64,000 nt of DNA from Candidatus Binatia bacterium (GTDB lineage Bacteria; Desulfobacterota_B; Binatia; UBA9968; JAJDTQ01), in assembly GCA_022827045.1 (NCBI GenBank), contig JAJDTQ010000168.1, positions 1-64,000 of the forward strand, given 5' to 3'. A model generated the notes under the pieces. It saw only the letters and a program-made list of their open reading frames with translations, was not told the origin of the DNA and searched no databases. Position numbers and translations under genes: made by a program. Shown piece by piece: positions 1-9,206 of the stretch (its first letter is position 1; each line of letters begins with the position of its first letter).

Positions 1-450
1 TGGGGCATCCCGCGGTGGGTGAAGAACTTCAAGGGCGTGGAGGAAAGCGACTTCCTGGCGATTCCGACGCCCACGTTCACCGGACGGAAGACCGCCACCA
101 GCACCACCGGTTGGGCCTGGGTCGTATTCGACAAGAGCAACAACAAGAAAGGGGCCTGGAAGCTGGCTGACTTCCTCACCTCGCAGCCGGCCCGTCATCT
201 GAAGCAGACCGGCGACATCATCCCGCGCGCCGGCTGGTCGGAATCGGAGGCCGCCAAGAGCATCCCGCAGGCGGCGTTCTGGGAGGACATGCTGCAGTAC
301 TCCCAGCCGCTCGCCAAGATCAAGAGCTACTCGGAGGTCTCGGAGATCCTCAAGAAGGCGATGGAGGAGATCCTCCTCTCCGGTAAGGACATCAAGGCGA
401 CGCTCGACCGCGCCAAGGCCGATATCGACGCCGTGCTCAAGCGCGGCTGA
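1..450 (+). CDS. ABC transporter extracellular solute-binding protein, C-terminal part (5' end outside window)
   Basis: The reading frame is open from base 1 and ends at 450, giving the last 149 or so residues of a longer protein. The segment resembles the C-lobe of family 1 (CUT1, sugar-type) binding proteins: it has the stretch WAWVVFDKSNNKKGAWKLAD and a helical tail. It lies 76 bp upstream of two MalF/MalG-type permeases and an MsmX/UgpC-type ATPase in the same direction, so it should be the periplasmic ligand receptor of that importer. The ligand cannot be read from this fragment; sugars or glycerol-phosphate-like compounds are usual for the family. Confidence 0.8.
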   Translation, partial: WGIPRWVKNFKGVEESDFLAIPTPTFTGRKTATSTTGWAWVVFDKSNNKKGAWKLADFLTSQPARHLKQTGDIIPRAGWSESEAAKSIPQAAFWEDMLQYSQPLAKIKSYSEVSEILKKAMEEILLSGKDIKATLDRAKADIDAVLKRG

Positions 451-526
451 GCGAGCCGCAACGCCGGCGCCGTACCCGGATCGTTGCACACCGGGTGCGG
501 CGCCCGCGTGAAGGGGTTTCGCCTTC

Positions 527-1417
527 ATGCGACGGTTCTTCGGGGTCCGGCCCCCGGACTACGTGCTGCGCCTGCACTTCGCCGGCGTCCTGTTCCTGCT
601 GCCGACCCTGCTGTTCGCGGTGGTCTTCCTGATCGGTCCCATCGCCGTGGCGGTGGTCTACAGCTTCACCAAGTTCAGCATGCTCTCCGCGCCCCGGTTC
701 AACGACGGCGCCAACTACCTTGCCATTGCCCAGATGCCGGCCTTCTGGGAAGCCCTGTACGTGACCGGCAAGTACATCTTCCTGCGCCTCGCCGTGATAT
801 TCGTCATCGCCTTCTTCATGGCGCACATCGTGCAGACGCGCATCCTGGGCGCGGGGGTCTTTCAATCCATCTACTTCCTGCCCTACGTGTTTCCGCTGGC
901 CGTGACCTCCGTCGTGTGGAAGATCTTCTTCCAGGCGCGCGGCCTCATGGAGAGTCTGACCGACCTCCTGGGCATCGCTCCCATAAGCTGGCTGACGGAC
1001 GGTGACTGGGCCCTGGTCGCGATTCTCATCACCACCGTGTGGTCGGGCGTGGGCTACTACTCGATCATCCTGCTCGCCGGCCTGCAGACCATCCCCAGGA
1101 GCGTCTGGGAGGCCTCGGTCGTCGACGGATTGACCGCGCCCCAGCGGTTCATCTACGTGACCCTGCCGATGCTGAGGCCGACCCTCTTCTACCTGCTCGT
1201 GGTGGGCACGGTGAACACGATCCAGGGCTTCGACCCGTTCCTGGTCATGACCGACGGCGGTCCCGGCAACGCCACCGAGGTCATCGGCCTCTTGATCTTC
1301 AAGCAGGGCGTCGTCAATTTCAGAATGGGCCTGGCATCGGCCATGTCGGTGATCGTCCTGCTCATCATATTCGCCCTGACACTGGTGCAGCACCGTCTGC
1401 TGCGCTGGAAGGTTTGA
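527..1417 (+). CDS. Sugar-type ABC transporter permease (MalF/UgpA family)
   Basis: 296 residues, typical for the family, with about six hydrophobic segments. The first lies at residues 20-45. The cytoplasmic EAA loop is visible as EASVVDGLTAPQRFIYVTLP near residue 190, which docks the permease on the ATPase. Start is the ATG at 527. It forms one half of the membrane channel with the next permease, whose start overlaps or nearly touches this stop. Substrate unknown. Confidence 0.9.
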   Translation: MRRFFGVRPPDYVLRLHFAGVLFLLPTLLFAVVFLIGPIAVAVVYSFTKFSMLSAPRFNDGANYLAIAQMPAFWEALYVTGKYIFLRLAVIFVIAFFMAHIVQTRILGAGVFQSIYFLPYVFPLAVTSVVWKIFFQARGLMESLTDLLGIAPISWLTDGDWALVAILITTVWSGVGYYSIILLAGLQTIPRSVWEASVVDGLTAPQRFIYVTLPMLRPTLFYLLVVGTVNTIQGFDPFLVMTDGGPGNATEVIGLLIFKQGVVNFRMGLASAMSVIVLLIIFALTLVQHRLLRWKV

Positions 1418-1422
1418 AGGCC

Positions 1423-2268
1423 GTGGCTCGCTTCAGGCTGCGCATCTCCCTGGGCCGGCTGGTCATCTTCGTCGCGGCGACGCTGCTGGCGGCGGCGTTC
1501 GCGATGCCGATGCTCTACGCCGTCCTTTCTTCGATAAAGCCGCTGGAAGAGATCACCAAGGTCCCCTTGCAATGGCTCCCGGAGAGCCTGGACAGCCTGC
1601 GGTTCGACAACTTCACCGAACCCTTGGCCCGCAACAACTTCGCCCGCTATCTCGCCAACAGCATGTTCGTCAGCGGTGCGGTCACGCTTTCATCGGTGGT
1701 CTTTTGCACGATGGCGGGTTACAGCCTCTCGAAGTTCTCGTACTTCGGCCGCGACACCTTCTTCATGTTGATTCTGATCACGCTGATGATTCCGCTGGAG
1801 GTGGTCTTCATTCCCATGCTGATCATCGTCCGCGAGTTGGGAATGAACAACTCCTATTGGGGGCTGATCGTTCCGGTGATGATCACGCCGTTCGGGGTTT
1901 TCTGGATGCGCCAGTTCATCATGACCATTCCCGACGACTATGCCGAGGCGGCGAGGATCGACGGCCTGAACGAGTTTCAGATCTTCTGGCGAATCATCTT
2001 CCCCATGTGCGTTCCCGCTCTCGGCGCGCTGGCGATCTTCACCTTCATGAGCAACTGGAACAGCCTGATCTGGCCGCTGATCGTCGCCACTCGCCAGGAC
2101 CTGTGGACCATCCCCGTGGGCTTGGTGGCCTTCGAGAGCGAGTTCGCGCGACCGCTCAACTACATCTTCGCCATGGCCGTGGTCGCCGTCTTGCCCACGG
2201 TCATCCTGTTCGCGTTTCTGCGCAGGCGGCTGCTGAGCGGCATCGCCATGGTCGGCATCAAGGGCTAG
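1423..2268 (+). CDS. Sugar-type ABC transporter permease (MalG/UgpE family)
   Basis: About 281 residues with six predicted membrane segments and an EAA loop reading EAARIDGLNEFQIFWRIIFP. It is the partner of the permease at 527-1417. The frame is open far upstream, but the protein has to begin after the previous stop. I chose GTG at 1423; TTG at 1414, overlapping the upstream TGA, is the alternative. Homologues begin a few residues before the first membrane helix, which fits either choice. Confidence 0.88.
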   Translation: MARFRLRISLGRLVIFVAATLLAAAFAMPMLYAVLSSIKPLEEITKVPLQWLPESLDSLRFDNFTEPLARNNFARYLANSMFVSGAVTLSSVVFCTMAGYSLSKFSYFGRDTFFMLILITLMIPLEVVFIPMLIIVRELGMNNSYWGLIVPVMITPFGVFWMRQFIMTIPDDYAEAARIDGLNEFQIFWRIIFPMCVPALGALAIFTFMSNWNSLIWPLIVATRQDLWTIPVGLVAFESEFARPLNYIFAMAVVAVLPTVILFAFLRRRLLSGIAMVGIKG

Positions 2269-2287
2269 AGGCGGGAGGAGCGGCGCC

Positions 2288-3364
2288 GTGGCGGAGGTCG
2301 AGTTCAGGAACGTCTCCAAGCGCTTCGGGCGGTCGCCCTACGTGATCCGCGACCTGAGCCTCGACATTGATCACGGCGAGTTCCTGGTGCTGGTGGGCCC
2401 GTCCGGCTGCGGCAAGTCGACGACCTTGCGCATGCTGGCGGGCCTCGAGACCATCACCGACGGGGAGGTGTTGATCGACGGACGGCGCGTCAACGAGTTG
2501 CATCCGCGTGACCGCGACGTGGCCATGGTGTTCCAGAACTACGCGCTCTATCCCCACATGAGCGTACGCCAGAACATGGCGCTGAATCTGAAGGTTCGCA
2601 GTGTTCCGCGCGACGAGATCACCCGGCGGCTGGACCACGCGGCCCGCATTCTCGGCATCGAGGAGTTGCTGGACCGGCGCCCGTCGGAGCTCTCCGGCGG
2701 GCAGAAGCAACGCGTGGCGGTCGGCCGCGCCATCGTCAGGGAGCCCAAGGTCTTCCTGTTCGACGAGCCGTTGAGCAACCTCGATGCGCAGCTCCGGGTG
2801 CAGATGCGTACGGAGCTCGGCGCGCTGCACGCGCGCCTCGGCGCCACCATGATCTATGTCACCCACGATCAGGTCGAGGCGATGACGCTGGGCAGCCGCA
2901 TCGCGGTCATGCTGGACGGCACCGTGCAGCAGGCGGCGCGCCCCCTTGAGCTGTTCAACGAGCCCGCCAACATGTTCGTAGCCGGGTTCATCGGCAGCCC
3001 GCCGATGAACTTCGTCCCCGGCGTGATCCGACGCGACAACGGGTTGAGCTTCGTCAGCAAGGACGGTGCGGTTGCGTGCCACGCGTCGCCGGCCCTGGAC
3101 GCGTACGCTGGCCGGGACATCGTCCTCGGCGTTCGGCCGGAGCACCTGCGCCCCGCACCGCCGCAAGAGGGCCAGTTCGAGGCCGCGCTCAGGCGGGTCG
3201 AACCCCTCGGCAGCGAGCTCATTCTCTACCTGGAGGCCGGCTCCAACGAGCTCATTTGCCGGCTGCCCGCCGACGTTCCCTTCGGCGACGGCACGTTGCA
3301 TCTGACTTGCGCCGTCGACGTCCTTCGATTCTTTGACCCCGCGACCGAACGCAGGATCAGTTAG
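2288..3364 (+). CDS. ABC transporter ATP-binding protein (UgpC/MalK family)
   Basis: 358 residues starting at GTG 2288. Visible motifs are Walker A GPSGCGKST (about residue 38), the Q-loop in VFQNYALYPHMSV, signature LSGGQKQRVAVGRAI, Walker B VFLFDEPLSNLD and the switch histidine in VTHDQVEA. The C-terminal third is the TOBE/MalK-type regulatory domain. It energises the importer formed with the two upstream permeases. The end overlaps the convergent hydrolase gene by 8 bp. Confidence 0.93.
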   Translation: MAEVEFRNVSKRFGRSPYVIRDLSLDIDHGEFLVLVGPSGCGKSTTLRMLAGLETITDGEVLIDGRRVNELHPRDRDVAMVFQNYALYPHMSVRQNMALNLKVRSVPRDEITRRLDHAARILGIEELLDRRPSELSGGQKQRVAVGRAIVREPKVFLFDEPLSNLDAQLRVQMRTELGALHARLGATMIYVTHDQVEAMTLGSRIAVMLDGTVQQAARPLELFNEPANMFVAGFIGSPPMNFVPGVIRRDNGLSFVSKDGAVACHASPALDAYAGRDIVLGVRPEHLRPAPPQEGQFEAALRRVEPLGSELILYLEAGSNELICRLPADVPFGDGTLHLTCAVDVLRFFDPATERRIS

Positions 3365-4364
3365 CCGGGCGGAAGAACCGGGCGAGCAGCGCATTGACGC
3401 GATCAATGAATGTCGTGCGGTCGAAACCCTCGGGGTCGATGGCGACAGGAATGTGTTCCTTGGAGGTCACCCGTTCGGCAAAGGGAGCGATGAAGGCGTA
3501 GTGGTGTCCCGGTACGGTGTGGAGGGCGGCGAGGCGTCCGGGAGGCAAGGCCGAGGCAATGGCGGCGGCGTGGAAGCGTGGCTGAGCGATTTCATCCCCT
3601 TCAATGGCTATCACCAGTGCCTGCGCTGCAGCGAAGCGTTTCGGCGGGAACTTCAGCCCTTGCCCGATGGGTGCGACGACCGCCACCGAGCCGTTGACGA
3701 ACGGCTGGATGAAGAAACGGTCTGGCATCTCCTTGAACGAGACCCGATTACGGAGCTTTTGCCAGAGACGCCAGTGTAGCGGCGGCGGGTCGCAAAACGC
3801 CGCGTCTTCATCCCCGTGGATTTCGCAGTGGGCCTCGGCCGCCTTGAGATCGATCTCGGCGCCCGCCGCCGCCATGACCGTTGCCCCTCCCAGCGAATAG
3901 CCCACTGCATGGACCCGTGTGCGGTCCACCGTGGGGCCTAGAACGGGATCGGCGGCAACCGCTTCCAACGCCCTCCGAAGTTCCCCGATGCGCAGGCTCA
4001 TTGCGCCCGCGGTGGCGTTGCCGCCGATGTAGTGATCGGCGCTGTGCTGCGGCGAGATGACGACGAAACCCGCATCGGCGAGCGCTCCGGCTGTCAGGTG
4101 GTGATTCCGGAACCGTCCACTGTTGCCGTGGGAGAGCAAGACCGGCTCCCAGCGTCCTGCTGTCGGCGCGGCGTCGAAGGCGTATTCCACGTCGAACGGG
4201 CCGAGCCGCCCCGGGGTCGCAGGCGTGGCCGTCGGGTACCATACGCCGACCCTTCCGCCCGCGGTCTTGAGCACGCGAAGGCCTGCTGCTTCCGCGCACC
4301 CGCCAAAGACCAAGGCGATCATAGTCATGATCGCCCAACCCAGAGGCCCGCGATTGCGCAGCAT
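3357..4364 (-). CDS. Exported alpha/beta hydrolase (dienelactone hydrolase / PAF-acetylhydrolase-like)
   Basis: 335 residues from the ATG at 4364; the frame stays open to 4544, but the N-terminal hydrophobic stretch makes sense only from 4364. An export signal covers residues 1-25 and includes FGGCAEA, which could be a weak lipobox. The nucleophile elbow is GYSLGG (Ser about residue 157). An oxyanion region precedes it at LLSHGNSGRF, and the probable catalytic histidine is in VPGHHYAF. Substrate unknown, probably an ester. It converges with the ABC transporter operon, with tail-to-tail overlap. Confidence 0.75.
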   Translation of the reverse strand: MLRNRGPLGWAIMTMIALVFGGCAEAAGLRVLKTAGGRVGVWYPTATPATPGRLGPFDVEYAFDAAPTAGRWEPVLLSHGNSGRFRNHHLTAGALADAGFVVISPQHSADHYIGGNATAGAMSLRIGELRRALEAVAADPVLGPTVDRTRVHAVGYSLGGATVMAAAGAEIDLKAAEAHCEIHGDEDAAFCDPPPLHWRLWQKLRNRVSFKEMPDRFFIQPFVNGSVAVVAPIGQGLKFPPKRFAAAQALVIAIEGDEIAQPRFHAAAIASALPPGRLAALHTVPGHHYAFIAPFAERVTSKEHIPVAIDPEGFDRTTFIDRVNALLARFFRPAN

Positions 4365-4544
4365 GAGACACAGAATACCAGCAGGACGTCCCACAACGCT
4401 ATGCCGTGCGGGAACGGTCCCATGTGAAGTGCCGTCTCTACCGGAACACGTCTCGCGCTGGAGAAGCCGCCCGGGGGCGAGGCGGCTTCGGCCATCTGGT
4501 CTTGCACCACAAATCTGGCGATGGCTCCGCTCTGGTCGTGGCAC

Positions 4545-4576
4545 TTGACATCTAGCTAGTACTACTATAGATACTA
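4545..4576 (+). promoter_or_regulatory. Candidate promoter and operator of the hicA-hicB pair
   Basis: A perfect -35 TTGACA lies at 4545-4550. AT-rich sequence follows, with TATAGA (4566-4571) or TAGATA (4568-4573) as possible -10 boxes. Self-complementary TAGTACTA (4557-4564) and a TAGTA/TACTA pair (4557-4561, 4572-4576) lie between the boxes, where a HicB ribbon-helix-helix autorepressor would be expected to bind. The operator role is inference. Confidence 0.5.
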
Positions 4577-4582
4577 TTCCGC

Positions 4583-4822
4583 GTGTCGTTACTGGAAACG
4601 CTTCGCCAAAATCCGAAGGCGGTCAGGTACGCCGACTTGGTCAAAGTTTGTGATCACTATTTCGGCGAGCCGCGCCAGAAGGGTACAGGTCATCGGGTGT
4701 ACCGCACCCCGTGGCCTGGAGACCTTAGAGTAAACATCCGGAACGACAAGGGTATGGCCAAGGCCTATCAGGTTCGTCAGGTAATCAAGGCGATTGAAAA
4801 GTTGGAGGTCCAAGATGGTTGA
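4583..4822 (+). CDS. hicA: HicA-family toxin (YcfA-like mRNA interferase)
   Basis: 79 residues starting at GTG 4583. The small dsRBD-like fold of HicA is suggested by the N-terminal helix and by GTGHRVYRTPWPGDLRVNI, in which the conserved G-(S/T)-H catalytic segment appears as TGH. HicA toxins cleave mRNA and are neutralised by HicB. The stop overlaps the start of the downstream hicB by 8 bp, the usual coupling. The second Hic module in this window (22821-23272) is only distantly similar and has the opposite gene order. Confidence 0.75.
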   Translation: MSLLETLRQNPKAVRYADLVKVCDHYFGEPRQKGTGHRVYRTPWPGDLRVNIRNDKGMAKAYQVRQVIKAIEKLEVQDG

Positions 4823-5138
4823 TCACTATACGTACCGGATCACGTGGTCTCCGGAAGACGGCGAGCATGTCGCCCTATGCGTTGAGTTTCCATCGTTGAG
4901 TTGGCTTGCGCCGACCCCGAACAAGGCGCTGGCGGGCATCCGGCGGTTGGTAGCTAACGTGCTGGAGGACATGCGAACCAACGGAGAGAAACCGCCGGAG
5001 CCGTTGGCGGCCCGCGCCTATAGTGGAAAATTCGTGGTGAGAGTGACGCCCGAAACACACCGCGAACTCACCTTGCAGGCGGCAGAAGAAGGTGTAAGCC
5101 TGAATCGGTTGGTCAACGCGCGGCTGGCAGGAAGTTGA
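4815..5138 (+). CDS. hicB: HicB-family antitoxin with ribbon-helix-helix tail
   Basis: 107 residues from ATG 4815, inside the end of hicA. The N-terminal part (YRITWSPEDGEHVALCVEFP) is the partial RNase H-like HicB fold. The C-terminal part (KFVVRVTPETHRELTLQAAE, then SLNRLVNARL) is a ribbon-helix-helix DNA-binding domain of the long HicB class. It should bind HicA and repress the operon through the repeats near 4557-4576. Confidence 0.75.
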   Translation: MVDHYTYRITWSPEDGEHVALCVEFPSLSWLAPTPNKALAGIRRLVANVLEDMRTNGEKPPEPLAARAYSGKFVVRVTPETHRELTLQAAEEGVSLNRLVNARLAGS

Positions 5139-5224
5139 GCTTGACTGGCAGGTTGATGCAAAACACTCGGGCATTGGAGTCGAGCTTGCAGTTGGCTTCT
5201 AACGGAACCTTGGGAGGACGGGAT

Positions 5225-6385
5225 ATGGGCGCAGATCTGAAGATGTTTCTGTTGACCGCCGACAATCTGGTGCGTTGCCATTGGGACGGCCGCTCCGGAC
5301 GGGTGGACGTGCTGGACCTGGCGCTGGAGGGCGAGGTGTTGCGTGAGGTGGCCCGGGACGCGGGCGACCCGAACCGGCTCTACGCCGCGACGAGCACGGA
5401 GATGCACGTCAGCGAGGACGGCGGCGAGAACTGGAAGTGGATTCCGTCCGGCGGCCTGGACTACCGGGACATCTGGACTATGCAACCGCACCCCACCCGG
5501 TCCGGGGAGATATACGTGGGCACCTTGCCGGCCGCTGTCTACGTGAGCGACGACGGTGGCCGTTCGTTCCGCGAGCTCACGGCGTTCCGGAAGCTCGAGG
5601 ACTACACCCGCTGGACGTTCCCACCGCCGCCTCACACGCCGCACATCCGCTGCATCGTGCTGGACGGCCGGGTGCCGGACGAGATCGTGGTCGGGGTCGA
5701 GGAGGGCGGCGTGGTGCGGAGCCGTGATCGTGGCGAGACCTGGGAGGACATCAGCGGCCCGGGGAGCGACGCGGCGTACCCGGAGGTCAACGATCCGTCG
5801 GGCGTGCGGCCCTACCAGATGGGCGCCCACGAGGACGGCCGGGTCTACCGGGACGTGCACTGGTTGATGCGGGATCCCGCGAGCCTCGATACCCTGTACG
5901 CCACCACGGGCATCGGCACCTACCGCACGGACGATGGCGGCACCTCCTGGCGCAAGCTGGAATACGACATGGGGCGTTCCTACGCCATTCCCTTCGACAT
6001 CCACCCCAACGTACCGGAGCGTATCTTTCTGGGTGCCGCGGAGAACGGTCCCACATCCTGGAAGGGTCATCGCACGGTCCGTCCGGGACCCTACAACACC
6101 ATCCGTTTCAGCCGCGATACCTCGGACGAGCTGGGCGGCGCAAAGTCCGCCATCCTGCGCAGCGACGACCGCGGGGCGACGTGGCGCAAGCTGGAAGGCG
6201 GTTTGCCCCACGGGCACGCCCATATGACGAGCTGCGTCACGGTGCATCCGGATGATCCCGAAACGGTGGTCATCGGTTACACCGACGGGTCGGTGTACGC
6301 CAGCCACGATGCGGGAGAAGCGTGGGAGAAGCTGGATTTGCCGGAGACCCGGCTATACGGCGTGCGGCTGCTGTCCGCTTCCTGA
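5225..6385 (+). CDS. BNR/Asp-box repeat protein (sialidase-like beta-propeller)
   Basis: 386 residues; the ATG at 5225 follows a good ribosome-binding site (GGGAGG at about 5213). At least six Asp-box motifs of the form S-x-D-x-G-x-x-W/F are visible, for example VSEDGGENWKW, VSDDGGRSF, SRDRGETW, TDDGGTSW, SDDRGATW and SHDAGEAW, spaced as in a six- or seven-bladed propeller. No signal peptide is seen, and no sialidase arginine triad can be assigned. Function is unknown; many relatives are annotated only as exo-alpha-sialidase-like or YCF48-like. Confidence 0.8.
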   Translation: MGADLKMFLLTADNLVRCHWDGRSGRVDVLDLALEGEVLREVARDAGDPNRLYAATSTEMHVSEDGGENWKWIPSGGLDYRDIWTMQPHPTRSGEIYVGTLPAAVYVSDDGGRSFRELTAFRKLEDYTRWTFPPPPHTPHIRCIVLDGRVPDEIVVGVEEGGVVRSRDRGETWEDISGPGSDAAYPEVNDPSGVRPYQMGAHEDGRVYRDVHWLMRDPASLDTLYATTGIGTYRTDDGGTSWRKLEYDMGRSYAIPFDIHPNVPERIFLGAAENGPTSWKGHRTVRPGPYNTIRFSRDTSDELGGAKSAILRSDDRGATWRKLEGGLPHGHAHMTSCVTVHPDDPETVVIGYTDGSVYASHDAGEAWEKLDLPETRLYGVRLLSAS

Positions 6386-6437
6386 TCCGTCTCCAAACGA
6401 ACCGGACGGGGTTCCCCGTCCGGTTCGCCAGGTCTTC

Positions 6438-7283
6438 TCAGTTCGAACAGAGCGTGTGGGTTACGGTGATCCGCTCCGCACGGTAGAACTCGTTCAGAAA
6501 ATCATCCGGATCGTCGTAGCGCCGGTTGGGCACCAGCCGGGCTGGGAAGCTGAACACCAGCGGGTCCACCGCGAACGGATAGGGGTCGAGGACGGCGCGG
6601 TGCTCGCCCACGGTGTCGATGTGGAGGCGCACCGGGGCCTCGCCCTTCTTGCGCGGCACGTCGACGTCGTTCAGCGTATCGCTGGGGCCCAGCTTCCGCT
6701 TCTTGCTGTTCAGGGGATAGCGGTTGCAGACGTACTGGGCGAGCTGGTCGAACACTTCGATGTAGTCGTAGTTGGTCCAGATCTGCTCCTCGGAGCAGTA
6801 ATCGCCGAACTCTTCGGATTCGGCCAGTTCGGCGGCCAGCCGTTTCCTCAACGCTTCCTGGTGGTCGACGTAGGCGCGCACCCGCGGGTCGGCGGTGCGA
6901 TCGGGCGGATGGGTGTACTTGCCGTAGCCGGCGTTCATGAGCGCTACCCCGTGCATCGCGATCAGCATGGCCGCGTAGGGGTCCCGCGGGAGCACGTTGT
7001 CCACCACGTTCTTGTAGAAGTCGAGCCGGAGCTGGCCGAGGAACTTGAAGCTGCCGTCGTGGTAGTCCATGGGGAAGTTCTTGTCGTTCAGCGTGGACGG
7101 CCTCATTTCCCATTCCCACCAGCCGTGGTCGTGCTCCTGAGCCGCCAGCACCACCGACGCATACGGCTCCGGGCGGTCGAACTCCTCGTTGCCCCAGTGG
7201 GCGGCGAAGAACCCCGCCACCCGCGAGTGGTCGAACTGGAGCGCCAGCATCAACTGCGAATCGTTGTAAGGATTGACCATCAT
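6438..7283 (-). CDS. DUF3891 family protein
   Basis: 281 residues from ATG 7283 (a second ATG lies at 7280). GGGAGA lies about 12 nt upstream, so this start is better than the open frame reaching 7346. Recognisable features are AAQEHDHGWWEWE with clustered histidine and acidic residues, and HGVALMNAGY, which suggest a metal-binding helical enzyme fold. The family is uncharacterised. It lies downstream of a TctC-type binding protein gene on the same strand. Confidence 0.65.
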   Translation of the reverse strand: MMVNPYNDSQLMLALQFDHSRVAGFFAAHWGNEEFDRPEPYASVVLAAQEHDHGWWEWEMRPSTLNDKNFPMDYHDGSFKFLGQLRLDFYKNVVDNVLPRDPYAAMLIAMHGVALMNAGYGKYTHPPDRTADPRVRAYVDHQEALRKRLAAELAESEEFGDYCSEEQIWTNYDYIEVFDQLAQYVCNRYPLNSKKRKLGPSDTLNDVDVPRKKGEAPVRLHIDTVGEHRAVLDPYPFAVDPLVFSFPARLVPNRRYDDPDDFLNEFYRAERITVTHTLCSN

Positions 7284-7360
7284 GACGAATCGTCTCCCGA
7301 GCAAATCAAGGGGCTCATGGCCAGGGAACACGGCATTGGCGGCCACGAACCCTCCCCGTT

Positions 7361-7405
7361 CGCCCTGAGCGTAGCTCCGCGCTAGCGGAGCGAAGTCGAA
7401 GGGCG
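7361..7405. repeat. Dispersed intergenic hairpin repeat
   Basis: CGCCCT (7361-7366) pairs with AGGGCG (7400-7405), and GCTCCGC (7374-7380) pairs with GCGGAGC (7385-7391). The sequence is of the CCCTGAGC...TCGAAGGG type that is common between genes of many high-GC bacteria. It sits between the tctC-like gene and the DUF3891 gene. Confidence 0.6.
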
Positions 7406-7421
7406 GCCGGCTGGCGTCCGG

Positions 7422-8396
7422 CTATTTCTTCTTGAGCGCGTCCAGCATGGGTTGACGGTACTTGCTGTAGAGGTCCACGAACACCTTCATGTCGCCGGCC
7501 GCCGCCGCGGCGTTCCCCGGCACCAGCGGGATGCCGAAGGAGGCCGCCCAGTCCTTGTACGGCTTGCTTTCCATGGTCTTCAACAACAGGCTCTCCCACT
7601 TCTTGTGAAGGTCCTTGGACAGCCCCGGAGGCCCGACCATGGCGCGGAACACCTTCACGATAAGGTTCTTGTAGCCCAGCTCGATGGCCGTGGGCGTGTC
7701 CGGGGCGTTCTTGGCGCGGCTCTCGCCGAGGTTGACGATGGGTACGATTTCGCCCGAGCGGATGTACGGCAGCGTGGAGGGGTGGTCGATGGGTTGCGTG
7801 AACACGTCGAAGTCGCCCCGAAGCAGGCCCGGCAGCGTCTCGCCGGTGCCGCCGTAGCCGGCCACCACGTCGAACGGAATCTTCAACTCGTTGGCGGCCA
7901 GGAAGGCGTGGACCCAGCGCGCGATGCCGATGCCCTCGACCCCCCAGGTCACCCGCTTGGCCTTCTGCAGGTCCTCGACCGTGCGGTAGGGCGATTGTTT
8001 GCGGACCAGCAACGCCTCCGCTTCCTGCGAGCTCACCACGGCGAGCCAAGTGAACTTGTCGATGTCGTAGCCGACGTTGCTGCGGATCATCTGGGTTCCC
8101 AGCATTCCGTCGGCGTAGATGTGTCCGATGGTGTAGCCGTCGGGCCTGGCGCGGTACATGGCTACGGTTCCGGTGATGCCGCCGGCGCCGACGACGTTCT
8201 TGACGATGACGTCGACGTTCTTCGGTATGAAGGGCTTCATGTAGCGGCCCAAGGCCCTGGCGATGGCATCGAAACCGCCTCCGGGCGAGGCGTGCACGAG
8301 AATCGTGACGTCCCGGTTGGGGAAATCGGCGTAAGCGGTGTTGGCGAATACGATCAGGCCGAAGGCGGCGATCACGGCGGCGAGAATCCTCTTCAT
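7422..8396 (-). CDS. Tripartite tricarboxylate transporter substrate-binding protein (Bug/TctC family)
   Basis: 324 residues. The ATG at 8396 is preceded by GGAGGGTGAC and followed by a clear signal peptide ending near TAYA. Bug-family hallmarks are IVHASPGGGFDAIARAL, NVVGAGGITGTVAMYRARPDGYTIG, and the later GDFDVFTQPIDHPSTLPYIR segment. Such proteins bind carboxylates or other small organic anions in the periplasm. No TctA/TctB membrane genes are nearby, so it is an orphan receptor. Confidence 0.88.
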   Translation of the reverse strand: MKRILAAVIAAFGLIVFANTAYADFPNRDVTILVHASPGGGFDAIARALGRYMKPFIPKNVDVIVKNVVGAGGITGTVAMYRARPDGYTIGHIYADGMLGTQMIRSNVGYDIDKFTWLAVVSSQEAEALLVRKQSPYRTVEDLQKAKRVTWGVEGIGIARWVHAFLAANELKIPFDVVAGYGGTGETLPGLLRGDFDVFTQPIDHPSTLPYIRSGEIVPIVNLGESRAKNAPDTPTAIELGYKNLIVKVFRAMVGPPGLSKDLHKKWESLLLKTMESKPYKDWAASFGIPLVPGNAAAAAGDMKVFVDLYSKYRQPMLDALKKK

Positions 8397-8619
8397 GTCA
8401 CCCTCCTCAATTGCGGTCTGGGTTCGGAACGAAACGGGCCGCATTATAGGGATGCCCGAACGGCGGTGTCAACGATGTCGTAGTGCGACGGACGATAAAA
8501 AACCGCGCGGCATACCGTTGACCCTGCCGGTTTCGATGCTTACCTTTTCTTTGCGACAAGGAGCTCCACAGAATTCAGGAAAGCATTGCAAAAGGGTTTC
8601 AGGGAAGGAGGCATGGAAC

Positions 8620-9078
8620 ATGTTGGGACATGAAGTGACAAGATGGCATCCGTTCGTATTCGGCGGACACCGTGACCTGGATGCCGTACTCGACCGATTC
8701 CTGGGGCGCCGTGAGCCGGACGCCGGCTGGACGCCTCCGATGGACGCGTACGCGAGAGACGGACACTACGTCTTCCGGATCGATCTGCCGGGAGTGGACC
8801 CGAAGGACCTGGACATCAAGGTGGAAGGCAGAGTCCTGACCATCAAGGGCGAGCGAAAGGTCGAGGAGAAGGACCACTACTACAAGGAGACTTTCCACGG
8901 CAGGTTCGAGCGCGCGGTGCGGCTGCCCAACGGCGTCGACGCCCACAAGGTCGAGGCCCGCTACAAGAACGGCGTGATCGAGGTGACGGTGCCGCTGCCC
9001 GCCAAGGCGGTGGGGCGCAAGGTTCCGGTGTTGAACGAAGCCGGCGAAGCGGAGGGCACCGAGCACAACGCCGGCTGA
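8620..9078 (+). CDS. Small heat-shock protein (Hsp20/alpha-crystallin family)
   Basis: 152 residues. I chose ATG 8620, 9 nt after GGAGG. The alpha-crystallin domain covers about residues 45-135: MDAYARDGHYVFRIDLPGVD, DIKVEGRVLTIKGER, and the C-terminal GVIEVTVPLP strand. It is an ATP-independent holdase chaperone. A MxxxG-type N-terminal arm and a C-terminal acidic tail are present. The gene is monocistronic and followed by a REP-like repeat and a terminator. Confidence 0.93.
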   Translation: MLGHEVTRWHPFVFGGHRDLDAVLDRFLGRREPDAGWTPPMDAYARDGHYVFRIDLPGVDPKDLDIKVEGRVLTIKGERKVEEKDHYYKETFHGRFERAVRLPNGVDAHKVEARYKNGVIEVTVPLPAKAVGRKVPVLNEAGEAEGTEHNAG

Positions 9079-9084
9079 GCCTAG

Positions 9085-9172
9085 GCCCTCACCCGGCCTT
9101 CGGCCACCCTCTCCCAGAGGGAGAGGGTGAATCTTGCCCCCTCTCCCTCTGGGAGAGGGTTGGGGTGAGGGT
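9085..9172. repeat. REP-like palindromic repeat, copy 1 (two facing units)
   Basis: A unit beginning CCCTCACCCGGCCTTCGG and its inverted counterpart ending GGTTGGGGTGAGGGT face each other around a short spacer. They contain CCCTCTCCC and GGGAGAGGG cores that can form a long hairpin. The same unit recurs at 28524-28632 and 30332-30386 in this window, so it is a dispersed repeat rather than a gene-specific terminator. Confidence 0.85.
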
Positions 9173-9206
9173 GCTCGGGCTCGCCGGGAAGTCGGAACAG
9201 GCACGA